Shown here: positions 54,658 to 63,210 of the stretch, piece by piece
How positions within the stretch are numbered: position 1 is the stretch's first letter
Layout: the number at the start of each line of letters is the position of its first letter
Assembly: GCA_035515235.1 (NCBI GenBank)
Contig: DATJBS010000012.1
Location: 62,001-126,000 of the forward strand
Direction of reading: 5' to 3'
Length of the DNA: 64,000 bases
Source of the DNA: JAMLHH01 sp035515235
GTDB lineage: Bacteria; Bacteroidota; Bacteroidia; Chitinophagales; JADIYW01
Program-made: the position numbers and the translations under genes
Notes under the pieces: model-generated
Databases searched by the model: none
The model's input: the letters and a program-made list of their open reading frames with translations, nothing else
What the model was told of the DNA's origin: nothing

Positions 54658-54969
54658 ATGGCTAAAACCATTGGTAAAACGGAGTTGAAAAATATTTTTA
54701 TCAGACCGATTGATTCGAAAGAGGACAATTTAGTGATGATGAAATATCGCTATAGATTAAAAGAAGTAGCAGATACAGAAAAAGAGCTAACATTAGAGGA
54801 AGATTTTGTCATTCTAAAAGGACATCTAAAAAATCCATTTTCTTCTGTTATATTATTTACTACAACTAAGAATCTTCTTTTCAAAATAAATAAAAAAGGG
54901 GAAGGTAGTATTATCGAGAATATGGCGACATTTAGATATATTACACTAGCTGAAAGAGATACAGAATAA
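54658..54969 (+). CDS. small hypothetical protein
   Basis: The 103-residue frame starts at ATG 54658 (MAKTIGKTELKNIFIRPIDSKEDNLVMMKYRYRLKE) and ends TFRYITLAERDTE. It is mixed alpha/beta and charged, without export signal or TM segment. I recognise no family. It is isolated between an IS element and a repeat-rich gap. The amino-acid composition looks like real protein, so I keep it with moderate confidence. Confidence 0.5.
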   Translation: MAKTIGKTELKNIFIRPIDSKEDNLVMMKYRYRLKEVADTEKELTLEEDFVILKGHLKNPFSSVILFTTTKNLLFKINKKGEGSIIENMATFRYITLAERDTE

Positions 54970-55184
54970 TTAGAAGTCAACTCTTCACTTTTAATTTTCA
55001 GTTTGAGAGTTTTTCAATCTATTAACTCATTTAATCCGTAATGCCAATTGCAGATAACTACATTTGGATTTTTAACTTTTGTGAGTTGGATGATTTTATG
55101 AATCTCAGTTCGACTAGTTCTTGTGAATAATTGTACTTTTTTGATTTCTTGTACGAATGCTGAACAATCTCGCAATGAAGCATC

Positions 55185-55505
55185 TCGTCATTCTGAACTG
55201 TCATAATGAATTTATTTCAAGTGGTCATCCTGAACTGTCATTCTGAATCCGACAAACCACCAACCGTCTAAATAGAGCCTTCTATAATTGTAAAAAACAA
55301 GAACAATGAATACTTTTATAACATGATGAATAAAATGAATTAGACTCTGAAACAAGTTCAGAGTGACGGATTGCTTCATCATTACGGTCATTGTGGGCTT
55401 GATCCGCAATCTCTATCGATTATGTTAGAGACTCTGAAACGAGTTCAGAATGACTGTTAGTTGCTCTATTATTATGATTCGTAGAGATCCTTTCAGGATG
55501 ACAAT
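55185..55505. repeat. dispersed TTCTGAA / ATTGYGG repeat cluster
   Basis: AGACTCTGAAACAAGTTCAG with GAGTGAC (55342-55367) and GAGACTCTGAAACGAGTTCA with GAATGAC (55428-55454) are two versions of one unit. GTCATTGTGGGCTTGATCCG plus CAAT (55387-55410) matches the stem-loop at 17807-17830 with two mismatches. They are the same families as in the gap before mazG. Confidence 0.75.
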
Positions 55506-55652
55506 CCTACTTAGTTTTCTGCTTAAAACAATCCACAAAAACATTTTGTTATCTCTTGAAATTAGTGAAGTGCCTAAAATCTTATTTTAGTAACTTAGCG
55601 ATGGTTTTGGACGACGGTGAATATTCAGTAATAACTCTGATTTTTCTCGACG

Positions 55653-55741
55653 TGCAACTCCGGGGCAGGGATAGAGTGGAGTATCTCCTGAGAGAGCGAA
55701 AAGTATTTTTCGCACCGAAAGGAATACGAAAGGAAAGCCCG
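55653..55741 (+). ncRNA. structured RNA-like intergenic element upstream of trpB
   Basis: The element runs from GCAACTCCGGGGCAGGGATA to GGAAAGCCCG. GGGC (55663-55666) can pair with GCCC (55737-55740). GGGATA and TATCTCC form an inner stem. GCGAAAA (55696-55702) and TTTTCGC (55707-55713) form a perfect 7-bp hairpin with a 4-base loop. I recall many elements with the GCAGGGATAGA...GGAAAGCCCG frame in Flavobacteriia intergenic regions, perhaps the Flavo-1 motif, but I cannot verify the family. It ends 65 bp before the trpB ATG. Confidence 0.55.
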
Positions 55742-55806
55742 TTTCCGAATACGATAGTAGAGGAAGCCCTCCAAATAAAAATTTATAAAGAATAGGAAAC
55801 GAAAAT

Positions 55807-56988
55807 ATGTCTTATCAAGTTGACGAAAGAGGTTATTATGGACCATATGGGGGTGCTTTTATTCCCGAAATGCTCCATGAAAATATTGAAGAATTACGCG
55901 AGAAATATTTAGATATTATCAAAAGTGAGGATTTTCAAACGGAAATTCAGGCTTTGCTCAAAGACTATGTAGGAAGGCCTACGCCTTTGTATTTTGCAAA
56001 GAGAATGTCTGAAAAGTATGGCTATAAAATCTACTTGAAAAGAGAAGACCTTTGTCATACGGGTGCGCATAAAATCAATAATACAGTAGGTCAGATTTTA
56101 TTGGCTCAACGTTTAGGCAAGACTCGTATCATCGCAGAAACTGGTGCTGGTCAGCATGGTGTTGCAACAGCGACAGTTTGTGCACTGATGAATATGAAAT
56201 GCATCATCTATATGGGTGAAGTCGATATCGAACGTCAATCTCCGAATGTAAAACGGATGCGAATGTTGGGTGCGGAAGTGCGTCCTGCAAAAAGTGGAAG
56301 TCGTACACTGAAAGATGCAACCAACGAAGCGATGCGTGACTGGATTAGCAATCCAAGTGATACACATTATATCATCGGTTCTGTAGTAGGTCCACATCCT
56401 TTTCCAGATATGATAGCTAGATTTCAAGCGGTAATTTCTGAGGAAATGAGATGGCAGTTGAAGGAGAAAGAAGGTACAGAATTGCCTGATTATGTAGTGG
56501 CTTGTGTCGGTGGTGGTAGTAATGCTGCGGGAGCTTTTTATCATTATTTGGATGAGCCTAGTGTGCATCTAGTAGCGGTAGAAGCGGCAGGTCATGGAGT
56601 GCAATCTGGGATGTCAGCAGCTACGACAGCTCTTGGAAAATCAGGTGTTTTGCACGGAAGTAAAACTTTATTCATGCAGACAGAAGATGGTCAAGTAGTT
56701 GAGCCACATTCAATTTCTGCAGGTTTGGATTATCCAGGAATCGGGCCTATTCACGCATGGTTATTCGAATCTAAAAGAGGAGAATTCTTGTATGCCACAG
56801 ACCAAGAAGCTTTAGATGCAGTGATGGAATTGAGTAGAATGGAAGGAATTATTCCGGCATTAGAATCTGCTCATGCTTTATCCAAACTGAAAGAACTCAA
56901 TGCGCCGAAAGGTTCTATTATAGTAGTGAATCTTTCAGGAAGAGGAGACAAAGATTTGGATACTTACATCCGTGAATTTGATATTTAA
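55807..56988 (+). CDS. trpB: tryptophan synthase beta subunit
   Basis: TrpB condenses indole and serine to tryptophan using PLP. The 393-residue protein has the PLP lysine in GAHKINNTVGQ (near 85-95), the GAGQHGVATATVCAL block, and the glycine loop CVGGGSNAAG (near 231-240). It starts MSYQVDERGYYGPYGGAFIPE as expected for TrpB1. trpA follows after 27 bp. The rest of the trp pathway is not in the window. Confidence 0.97.
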   Translation: MSYQVDERGYYGPYGGAFIPEMLHENIEELREKYLDIIKSEDFQTEIQALLKDYVGRPTPLYFAKRMSEKYGYKIYLKREDLCHTGAHKINNTVGQILLAQRLGKTRIIAETGAGQHGVATATVCALMNMKCIIYMGEVDIERQSPNVKRMRMLGAEVRPAKSGSRTLKDATNEAMRDWISNPSDTHYIIGSVVGPHPFPDMIARFQAVISEEMRWQLKEKEGTELPDYVVACVGGGSNAAGAFYHYLDEPSVHLVAVEAAGHGVQSGMSAATTALGKSGVLHGSKTLFMQTEDGQVVEPHSISAGLDYPGIGPIHAWLFESKRGEFLYATDQEALDAVMELSRMEGIIPALESAHALSKLKELNAPKGSIIVVNLSGRGDKDLDTYIREFDI

Positions 56989-57015
56989 GACAGGAGAGCA
57001 AAGATATTTTTAAAG

Positions 57016-57795
57016 ATGACGAACAGAATTCAACAATTATTTGAGCGCAAGAAGGAAAATATCTTGAGCATATTTATCACAGCAGGATTTCCTCATTTAG
57101 AAAGTTTGCCAGAAATTTTGGTGGCTTTAGAAGAGTCAGGAGTAGATGTAGTGGAAATAGGAATGCCTTTTTCTGACCCTACGGCAGATGGCCCGGTGAT
57201 TCAACACAGTAATAATGTTGCGATAGAAAATGGAATGACGATTCATTTACTTTTAGAGCAATTGAAAGATATTCGTCAAAAAGTGAGCATGCCTTTGGTA
57301 TTGATGGGTTATCTCAATCCGCCTTTGCAATATGGTTTTGATAAATTTATCGACGAAGCTGCAGCTTGTGGAATTGATGGTTTTATCTTACCCGATTTGC
57401 CGATGCAAGAATTTAAAGATGAATATCAGGCGAAGTTCAAAGCTAAAGGCCTTTCCAATATTTTCTTGGTGACTCCTCAGACTTCAGATAAACGTATCCG
57501 TGAAATCGATAGCTTATCGGATGGATTTATTTATATCGTTTCTACAAATACGATTACAGGTGGAAATGTAGATTTTGAAACTGGACAGAAAGAATATTTC
57601 TCGCATATACAAGATTTGAAACTTAATCGTCCTGCTTTGGTGGGATTTGGAATCAGAGATAAAGAAACTTTTGAGATTGCTAGTAAATATCTGAATGGCG
57701 CTATTATCGGTTCTGCATTCATCAAACAATTAGAGGCGAATCCTGATAATATTTCGGATGCAGTGAAAGAATTTGTGGATAAAATACGTGAATAG
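57016..57795 (+). CDS. trpA: tryptophan synthase alpha subunit
   Basis: TrpA cleaves indole-3-glycerol phosphate and channels indole to TrpB. The 259-residue TIM-barrel protein has VEIGMPFSDPTADGPVIQ (catalytic E and D near 48 and 59), LMGYLNPP, GIDGFILPDLPMQE and the phosphate loop GFGIRDKE. It forms an operon with trpB. Confidence 0.97.
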   Translation: MTNRIQQLFERKKENILSIFITAGFPHLESLPEILVALEESGVDVVEIGMPFSDPTADGPVIQHSNNVAIENGMTIHLLLEQLKDIRQKVSMPLVLMGYLNPPLQYGFDKFIDEAAACGIDGFILPDLPMQEFKDEYQAKFKAKGLSNIFLVTPQTSDKRIREIDSLSDGFIYIVSTNTITGGNVDFETGQKEYFSHIQDLKLNRPALVGFGIRDKETFEIASKYLNGAIIGSAFIKQLEANPDNISDAVKEFVDKIRE

Positions 57796-57806
57796 AATCA
57801 AGAATC

Positions 57807-57829
57807 AAAAGTCAGGATTCAAGACTTTT
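57807..57829 (+). terminator. weak hairpin after trpA
   Basis: AAAAGTC (57807-57813) pairs with GACTTTT (57823-57829) around a 9-base loop, 12 bp after the trpA stop. There is little T-run beyond the stem, so the call is tentative. Confidence 0.4.
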
Positions 57830-58026
57830 AAGTGGAATTCTTTTGTTAGTAAAGCTATTTTAGTTTCAAAAGTGGTCTATGTTAAGTCGTCTGTTGTCTA
57901 AAAAAATTAAATGCAAAATCAAAATATCGTCATCCTATAAGAATCTTTTACCAAACGGTCAAGCATATTTAGGGAAGTACAAAACGCATCAATCATAATT
58001 CATCACTCATCACTCAACACTAAATA

Positions 58027-58626
58027 GTGAATTCACAAAAAATCGTCATTGTCAGATATAATGGAGGCAATATTCAGAGTGTCGAAGACGCTTTGAAAAG
58101 ACTTGGAGTTCAAGCGATAGTGACGGATAAACCTGATGAAATATTATCAGCAGACAAAGTGATTTTCCCAGGAGTAGGTGAGGCGAAAAGTGCAATGGCA
58201 TATCTAAAGGAAAGAGAATTAGATAAAGTTTTAAAAAGTATACATCAACCATTTTTGGGAATTTGTTTGGGCCAGCAATTAATGTGCTCTCATTCAGAAG
58301 AAGGTGATGTAGAATGTCTAGGGATTTTTGAAGAAAGAGTAAAAAAGTTTTTACCTATTGGTAGTGGATTGAAAGTGCCTCATATGGGTTGGAATAGCAT
58401 TTACAACTTGAAGGGAGATTTGTATCAAGGCATTGAAGACAATAGTTATGTTTATTTTGTACACAGTTATTTTGTAGAAGTAGGTAAAGACACCGTAGCT
58501 ACTTGCAATTATATCCATCCATTCACGGCTTCCTTACAAAGAGACAATTATTATTCCTGCCAATTTCATCCAGAAAAAAGTGCAGATATAGGTAGTCAAG
58601 TTCTTAGTAACTTTATAAAACTCTAA
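58027..58626 (+). CDS. hisH: imidazole glycerol phosphate synthase, glutamine amidotransferase subunit
   Basis: HisH releases ammonia from glutamine for HisF in histidine synthesis. The 199-residue class I amidotransferase has the nucleophile in LGICLGQQLMC (C near 80), the oxyanion PGVGEAKSAMAYL segment, and the HxE pair in CQFHPEKSADIG near 178-189. It starts with GTG at 58027 (MNSQKIVIVRYNGGNIQSV). Neither hisF nor other his genes are adjacent; it stands alone after trpBA with a 231-bp gap. Confidence 0.94.
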   Translation: MNSQKIVIVRYNGGNIQSVEDALKRLGVQAIVTDKPDEILSADKVIFPGVGEAKSAMAYLKERELDKVLKSIHQPFLGICLGQQLMCSHSEEGDVECLGIFEERVKKFLPIGSGLKVPHMGWNSIYNLKGDLYQGIEDNSYVYFVHSYFVEVGKDTVATCNYIHPFTASLQRDNYYSCQFHPEKSADIGSQVLSNFIKL

Positions 58627-58934
58627 CTCCTTCTAAATATAGAGAAGCTAAGTTTTTGCTCAACTTAGAAATACCTCTTTAGTATTTGTATTAAATATTG
58701 AATAAGCATTAGCAATCTATAAGTTAGCTAAACGTCTTTTTGAAAGGTTTGATTCAGTAGAGTTAAACTTTTTGATGAATACCTATTTGGAAAAATCTTC
58801 CGTATCTTAAGAGTAAGAAGTCTTTTGAAATCATTTTTTAAAATTTCAGCGATGTGTAACAAAAGTAGCTGTATATAGATTTCATTAAGGCCATCTTTGT
58901 ACCACAATACGACCAAAAGCAAAAATTATATATC
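58627..58934. other. 308-bp intergenic region between hisH and the persulfide dioxygenase gene
   Basis: A weak hairpin CTAAGTT...AACTTAG (58648-58668) follows hisH. Near the right side CATCTTTG (58892-58899), one base off the TAnnTTTG box, may be the promoter of the next gene, 36 bases before its ATG. Nothing else is recognised. Confidence 0.5.
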
Positions 58935-60347
58935 ATGAAAGTTGAACAAATTTACACAGGATGTCTAGCTCAAGGAGCATACTACATCACGTCCAATGGG
59001 GAAGCAGCAATTATTGACCCACTCCGCGAAACAGCTCCTTACTTAGAGAGATTATCTAAAGATGGAGTAAAATTAAAGTACATTTTTGAAACGCATTTCC
59101 ATGCAGATTTCGTGAGTGGTCACGTAGACTTAAGTAAAGAAACTGGAGCATCAATCATTTTTGGCCCCACTGCAAAACCATCTTTCGAAACCATTATTGC
59201 TGAGGATAATCAGGTTTTTGAATTAGGAAATGTAAAATTCAAAGTTTTACATACACCTGGTCATACGATGGAAAGTATCACGATTTTATTGATAGATGAA
59301 AATGGAAAAATCGATTCAATGTTTAGTGGGGATACTCTTTTCTTAGGAGATGTTGGAAGACCAGATTTAGCTCAAAAAGCTGCAAGCATGACTCAAGAAG
59401 AATTGGCGGGCTTGTTATATGATAGCTTATACAATAAAATTCTTCCATTAGCAGATGATATTACAGTTTATCCAGCTCATGGTGCAGGTTCTGCATGTGG
59501 TAAAAACATGATGAAAGAAACTGTTGACACTTTAGGCAATCAGAAAAAAGTCAATTATGCTTTAAATCAGCCGAGTAGAGAAGCTTTCATTGCAGCTGTA
59601 ACAGAAGGTTTGTTACCACCTCCAGCATATTTCGGTATGAACGTGGCTATGAATAAACAAGGTTCTGAAAGTTTTGATAAAGTGTTAGATAGTGGTATGA
59701 ATCCCTTAAATGCAGAAGCTTTTGAAATGGTTGCAGAAGCGAATACTGCATTGATTTTAGATACTAGAGAAAATGGAGTTTTTTATAAAGGATTTATCCC
59801 TCAATCTATTAATATAGGTGTAGAAAATGATTTTGCTCCATGGGTAGGTGCATTGATTGTAGATGTGAAGCAACCCATCTTATTAGTAACAGAAGTAGGA
59901 AGGGAAGAAGAAGTGGTTACACGATTAAGTAGAGTAGGATTTGATAATGTATTAGGTTACTTAGAAGGAGGATTTGATTCTTGGAAAGCTGCTGGAAAAG
60001 AAATAGATACTGTCAAAAGAATTTCTTCCGAAGAATTTGCAAGTCAAGTGAAAATTGGAGAAAGTATGGTAATCGATGTTCGTAAAGAAAGCGAATATGA
60101 AGCAGAACATGTAGAAGAAGCTTACAGCAAACCATTAGCTTATATCAATGATTGGATTAAAGATGTACAACCCAAAGAACACTTTTTCCTTCACTGTGCA
60201 GGAGGATACCGTAGTATGATGGCTGCAAGTATCTTACAAGCTAGAGGGTATAGAAACTTTACTGAAGTAGATGGAGGTTTTAATGCAATTGCAGAAACGA
60301 ACGTTCCAAAAACCAATTACGTTTGTCAAAGTAAAGTAATGAAATAA
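58935..60347 (+). CDS. persulfide-dioxygenase-like metallo-beta-lactamase with two rhodanese domains
   Basis: The 470-residue protein has an N-terminal MBL domain with THFHADFVSGH (H54, H56, D58, H63), the later TPGHTMES histidine, DTLFLGDVGRPDL and YPAHGAGSACG near 175-185, as in ETHE1/Blh persulfide dioxygenases. Two rhodanese domains follow. The first (about 255-355) has VTEVGREEE where the catalytic cysteine loop should be, so it is inactive. The second (about 370-460) has the catalytic cysteine in LHCAGGYRSM (C near 421). It should oxidise glutathione or other persulfides to sulfite in the cytoplasm. A small cysteine-tailed membrane protein gene follows. Confidence 0.9.
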   Translation: MKVEQIYTGCLAQGAYYITSNGEAAIIDPLRETAPYLERLSKDGVKLKYIFETHFHADFVSGHVDLSKETGASIIFGPTAKPSFETIIAEDNQVFELGNVKFKVLHTPGHTMESITILLIDENGKIDSMFSGDTLFLGDVGRPDLAQKAASMTQEELAGLLYDSLYNKILPLADDITVYPAHGAGSACGKNMMKETVDTLGNQKKVNYALNQPSREAFIAAVTEGLLPPPAYFGMNVAMNKQGSESFDKVLDSGMNPLNAEAFEMVAEANTALILDTRENGVFYKGFIPQSINIGVENDFAPWVGALIVDVKQPILLVTEVGREEEVVTRLSRVGFDNVLGYLEGGFDSWKAAGKEIDTVKRISSEEFASQVKIGESMVIDVRKESEYEAEHVEEAYSKPLAYINDWIKDVQPKEHFFLHCAGGYRSMMAASILQARGYRNFTEVDGGFNAIAETNVPKTNYVCQSKVMK

Positions 60348-60430
60348 TTTAAAAGCATAGGTTTTAGAGAGATTTGGTGAATACGGTCTCTCTAAAAAAT
60401 ATGTAAAATGATATACAGTTTAAAGTATCT

Positions 60431-60664
60431 ATGATGAAAGACTATTTAAGAAATTGGAATATTATGCGATTTATAAGGTTAGCCTTAGGTATAGCAATTA
60501 TTATACAAGGTGTCCAAGCAAGTGAATGGATGTTTATAGTGTTGGGAGCTATGTTTTCCTTGATGCCGATTTTTAATTTAGGTTGTAGTTCGGGAAATTG
60601 TAGCATCCCAAAAGATAAAAGTATAGCTATAGATGATGATGTAATTTTTGAAGAAGTGAAATAA
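60431..60664 (+). CDS. small membrane protein with cysteine pair (YgaP-TM/DUF2892-like)
   Basis: The 77-residue protein has two hydrophobic segments (about 11-28 and 31-48) followed by NLGCSSGNCSIPKDKS, a GCxxxNC cysteine pair, and an acidic tail. The TM part resembles the DUF2892/YgaP transmembrane module often fused to or next to rhodaneses. Its position 83 bp after the persulfide dioxygenase suggests a sulfane-sulfur role. A strong terminator follows, so the two probably form one transcription unit. Confidence 0.75.
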   Translation: MMKDYLRNWNIMRFIRLALGIAIIIQGVQASEWMFIVLGAMFSLMPIFNLGCSSGNCSIPKDKSIAIDDDVIFEEVK

Positions 60665-60693
60665 AAATTGTTATATTAATTATATGTGTGTGG

Positions 60694-60720
60694 GGACTAT
60701 TCTTTGGAATAGTCCTTTTT
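60694..60720 (+). terminator. intrinsic terminator of the persulfide dioxygenase unit
   Basis: Arms GGACTATTC (60694-60702) and GAATAGTCC (60707-60715) form a perfect 9-bp stem with loop TTTG, followed by five T. Confidence 0.92.
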
Positions 60721-60828
60721 GTGTTTATAATTCAAGAGATACCGAAAAATATCAGTCATTAAATAAAGAAGTTTACGGTAAATTCCTATATTAATTAGAT
60801 ATACATTTAATGAAAGAAAACTAACAGT

Positions 60829-62049
60829 ATGAATTTTCAACCTTCAGATAAAGCAGTTCATTTTCAAACGAAAGTAAGGAACTTTATAGATGAAAATATT
60901 CTGCCAGTCGAACAAGAAATCTTAGATGAAATACGTCTTAGAAATGCAGCAGGAGATTGGACGAAATGGAAAGTCTCTGACTCCGTGAAAAGTTTAAAAC
61001 TGAAAGCAAAGACTGAAGGTTTGTGGAATTTATTTCTGCCAGATAGCGCACTAGGACCAGGTTTGACTAATGCTGAATATGCTATCGTAGCGGAGGAAAT
61101 GGGCAGAAGTATATTAGCTCCAGATATTTTCAATTGTAATGCTCCCGATACAGGAAATATGGAAGTATTGTGGAAATATGGCACGAATACTCAAAAAAGT
61201 AAATGGTTACAACCTTTATTAAATGGAGAAATTCGTTCTGCTTTCTGTATGACCGAACCAGATGTGGCTTCTTCGGATGCGACTAATATGGAAGCTTCTG
61301 CAATGATTCAAGATAATGAAATCGTAATCAATGGTAGAAAATGGTGGACGACAGGAATAGGTCATCCTGATTGTAAAATCATCATTTTTATGGGCAAAAC
61401 TTTCTCAGATACTGCTCGCCACCAGCAACATAGTATGGTCTTAGTTCCCGTAGATACTCCTGGAGTGAAAATCGAAAGAATGCTCACCGCTTTTGGAGAA
61501 TATGACGAACCTTATGGACATGGAGAAGTGACTTTCAAAAATGTTCGATTGCCATTAGAGAACATGATTTATGGTGCAGGAAGAGGATTTGAGATTGCAC
61601 AAGGTAGACTTGGTCCGGGTAGAATCCATCATTGTATGCGATGTATTGGTGCAGCAGAACGTACTATGGAATTGCTAATCAATAGAGCTAAAAGCAGAGT
61701 GGCTTTTGGTAAACCTATTATTGAATTAGGTGCAAATCGAGAAAAAATAGCAGATTTAAGAATTGCTATTGACCAAGCAAGATTATTGACATTATATGCA
61801 GCTTGGAGAATTGATGAATTTGGTGCTTCAAAATCAATGATGGAAATCTCACAAATTAAAGTAGTTGCTCCAAATGTATTGCAAAAAGTAGTAGATGAAG
61901 CGATACAGATTTTTGGTGGAATGGGAGTTTCTAATGATGTGCCTTTAGCTGCCTTTTTTGCACAAGCTAGATGTATAAGAATTGCTGACGGACCGGATGC
62001 CGTTCATCGAAATTTAATTGCTAAACTAGAATTGAAAAAATATAAATAA
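60829..62049 (+). CDS. ACAD10/11-like acyl-CoA dehydrogenase
   Basis: The 406-residue flavoprotein has the acyl-CoA dehydrogenase fold, with FCMTEPDVASSDATNM near 142-157 and GRKWWTTGIGHPDCKI. LGPGRIHHCMRCIGAAERTMEL near 263-284 is characteristic of the ACAD10/11 and LvaC branch rather than ordinary beta-oxidation enzymes. The neighbouring gene, 9 bp downstream, encodes the matching APH-type kinase. Animal ACAD10/11 fuse these two activities and use 4-hydroxy acids via a phosphorylated intermediate. So a role in 4-hydroxyacyl-CoA catabolism is inferred. Confidence 0.9.
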   Translation: MNFQPSDKAVHFQTKVRNFIDENILPVEQEILDEIRLRNAAGDWTKWKVSDSVKSLKLKAKTEGLWNLFLPDSALGPGLTNAEYAIVAEEMGRSILAPDIFNCNAPDTGNMEVLWKYGTNTQKSKWLQPLLNGEIRSAFCMTEPDVASSDATNMEASAMIQDNEIVINGRKWWTTGIGHPDCKIIIFMGKTFSDTARHQQHSMVLVPVDTPGVKIERMLTAFGEYDEPYGHGEVTFKNVRLPLENMIYGAGRGFEIAQGRLGPGRIHHCMRCIGAAERTMELLINRAKSRVAFGKPIIELGANREKIADLRIAIDQARLLTLYAAWRIDEFGASKSMMEISQIKVVAPNVLQKVVDEAIQIFGGMGVSNDVPLAAFFAQARCIRIADGPDAVHRNLIAKLELKKYK

Positions 62050-62058
62050 CCTTCTACT

Positions 62059-63114
62059 ATGAATGAAAACATTACCGACCAAGGCAAGGAAGTCAGAAAA
62101 GGAGAAGAGTTAGATGCATTAAAGATTGATGCGTGGTTAAAAAAACAGATTGAAAATTTATCAGGCACACCAATAATTACACAATTTCCTGGAGGAGCTT
62201 CCAATTGGACATATAGAATTCAATACGACAATGAAGATTTGATTTTGCGTCGTCCTCCTGCTGGCACCAAGGCCAAATCTGCTCACGATATGGGTCGTGA
62301 ATATAGAATTCAAAAAGCATTATCAGGATTATATCCAGTGCCTGAAATGTTGGCATTTTGTGAAGATGAGTCTATAATAGGAGCTGAGTTTTATGTGATG
62401 AAGCGCATCAATGGGATTATTCCTAGAGCTAATTTGCCGAAAACTTTAAAACTGAGTGAGAAGGAAGTCCGACAATTGTGTACCAATGTTATCGACCAAA
62501 TGATTGATCTTCACCAAATTGATATAAAATCTACAGGTTTAGATGCTTTAGGAAAAGGTGAAGGATATGTGAAAAGACAAATCGATGGTTGGAGTAAAAG
62601 ATTCATCCAAGCGAGAACGGAAAATGTAGAAAATTTTGAGACAGTCATGCAATGGCTTCAAGATAATTTACCAGCCAAAGAATATATCTCTTTGATTCAT
62701 AATGATTTCAGAATGGATAATGTCATTTTGGATCCAGAAAATCCTATGAAAATTATAGGCGTTTTAGATTGGGAAATGGCAACCATTGGAGATCCGTTGA
62801 TGGATTTAGGAAATTCTATGGCATATTGGGTGCAAGCAGATGATGATGCTTTCTTGCAATCTGTACGCCGTCAACCTACCAATCTTCCAGGAATGCTGAC
62901 AAGAAAAGAAGTCGTAGAATATTATTGTCAAAAAACAGGAATAGAAATTGAAAACTGGGCTTTTTATGAAGTCTATGGGATGTATAGATTAGCTGTTATT
63001 GTTCAACAAATCTATTACAGATTCCATCACGGTCAGACAAAAAACCCACAATTTAAAGATTTTTGGAAAATGGTGAATTACCTCAATTCTAGATGTTTGA
63101 AATTGATGAGATGA
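62059..63114 (+). CDS. APH-family phosphotransferase (ACAD10/11 kinase, LvaA-like)
   Basis: The 351-residue kinase has the aminoglycoside-phosphotransferase fold: nucleotide-binding FPGGASNWTYRIQ near 46-58 and DLILRRPP, catalytic loop SLIHNDFRMDNVILDPE (near 212-228) and metal-binding LDWEMATIGDPLMDLG (near 236-251). This variant matches the kinase half of ACAD10/11 and LvaA rather than antibiotic-resistance enzymes. It probably phosphorylates a 4-hydroxyacyl-CoA for the dehydrogenase encoded just upstream. Confidence 0.9.
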   Translation: MNENITDQGKEVRKGEELDALKIDAWLKKQIENLSGTPIITQFPGGASNWTYRIQYDNEDLILRRPPAGTKAKSAHDMGREYRIQKALSGLYPVPEMLAFCEDESIIGAEFYVMKRINGIIPRANLPKTLKLSEKEVRQLCTNVIDQMIDLHQIDIKSTGLDALGKGEGYVKRQIDGWSKRFIQARTENVENFETVMQWLQDNLPAKEYISLIHNDFRMDNVILDPENPMKIIGVLDWEMATIGDPLMDLGNSMAYWVQADDDAFLQSVRRQPTNLPGMLTRKEVVEYYCQKTGIEIENWAFYEVYGMYRLAVIVQQIYYRFHHGQTKNPQFKDFWKMVNYLNSRCLKLMR

Positions 63115-63124
63115 TTTGAAGATG

Positions 63125-63163
63125 AGATGATTAGAAAATTAGATGATTAGAAAATTAGATGAT
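63125..63163 (+). repeat. 16-bp tandem repeat, about 2.5 copies
   Basis: AGATGATTAGAAAATT occurs at 63125-63140 and 63141-63156 and begins a third time, 11 bp after the kinase gene stop. Confidence 0.8.
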
Positions 63164-63210
63164 GTGACAATGCGCAGATATTGGACATTTATTTTGTTTG
63201 AATCTTTTTA

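Larger units (their letters stand above)
54970..55806. other. 837-bp intergenic region with dispersed repeats and a structured element
   Basis: It contains TTCTGAAC/GTTCAGAATGAC-type repeats (55185-55250, 55342-55370, 55428-55455), an ATTGTGG stem-loop at 55387-55410 related to 17807-17830, and a GC-richer structured element at 55653-55741 directly before trpB. A 79-codon frame across this element (55556-55795) is probably not a gene. Confidence 0.7.

Noticed and set aside
55556..55795. 79-codon ORF upstream of trpB
   Set aside because: It runs through the structured intergenic element and has no recognisable protein pattern; the element explains the sequence better.
62059..63114. aminoglycoside resistance kinase
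   Set aside because: The APH-fold motifs match the ACAD10/11 kinase branch, and the adjacent gene is the matching acyl-CoA dehydrogenase.
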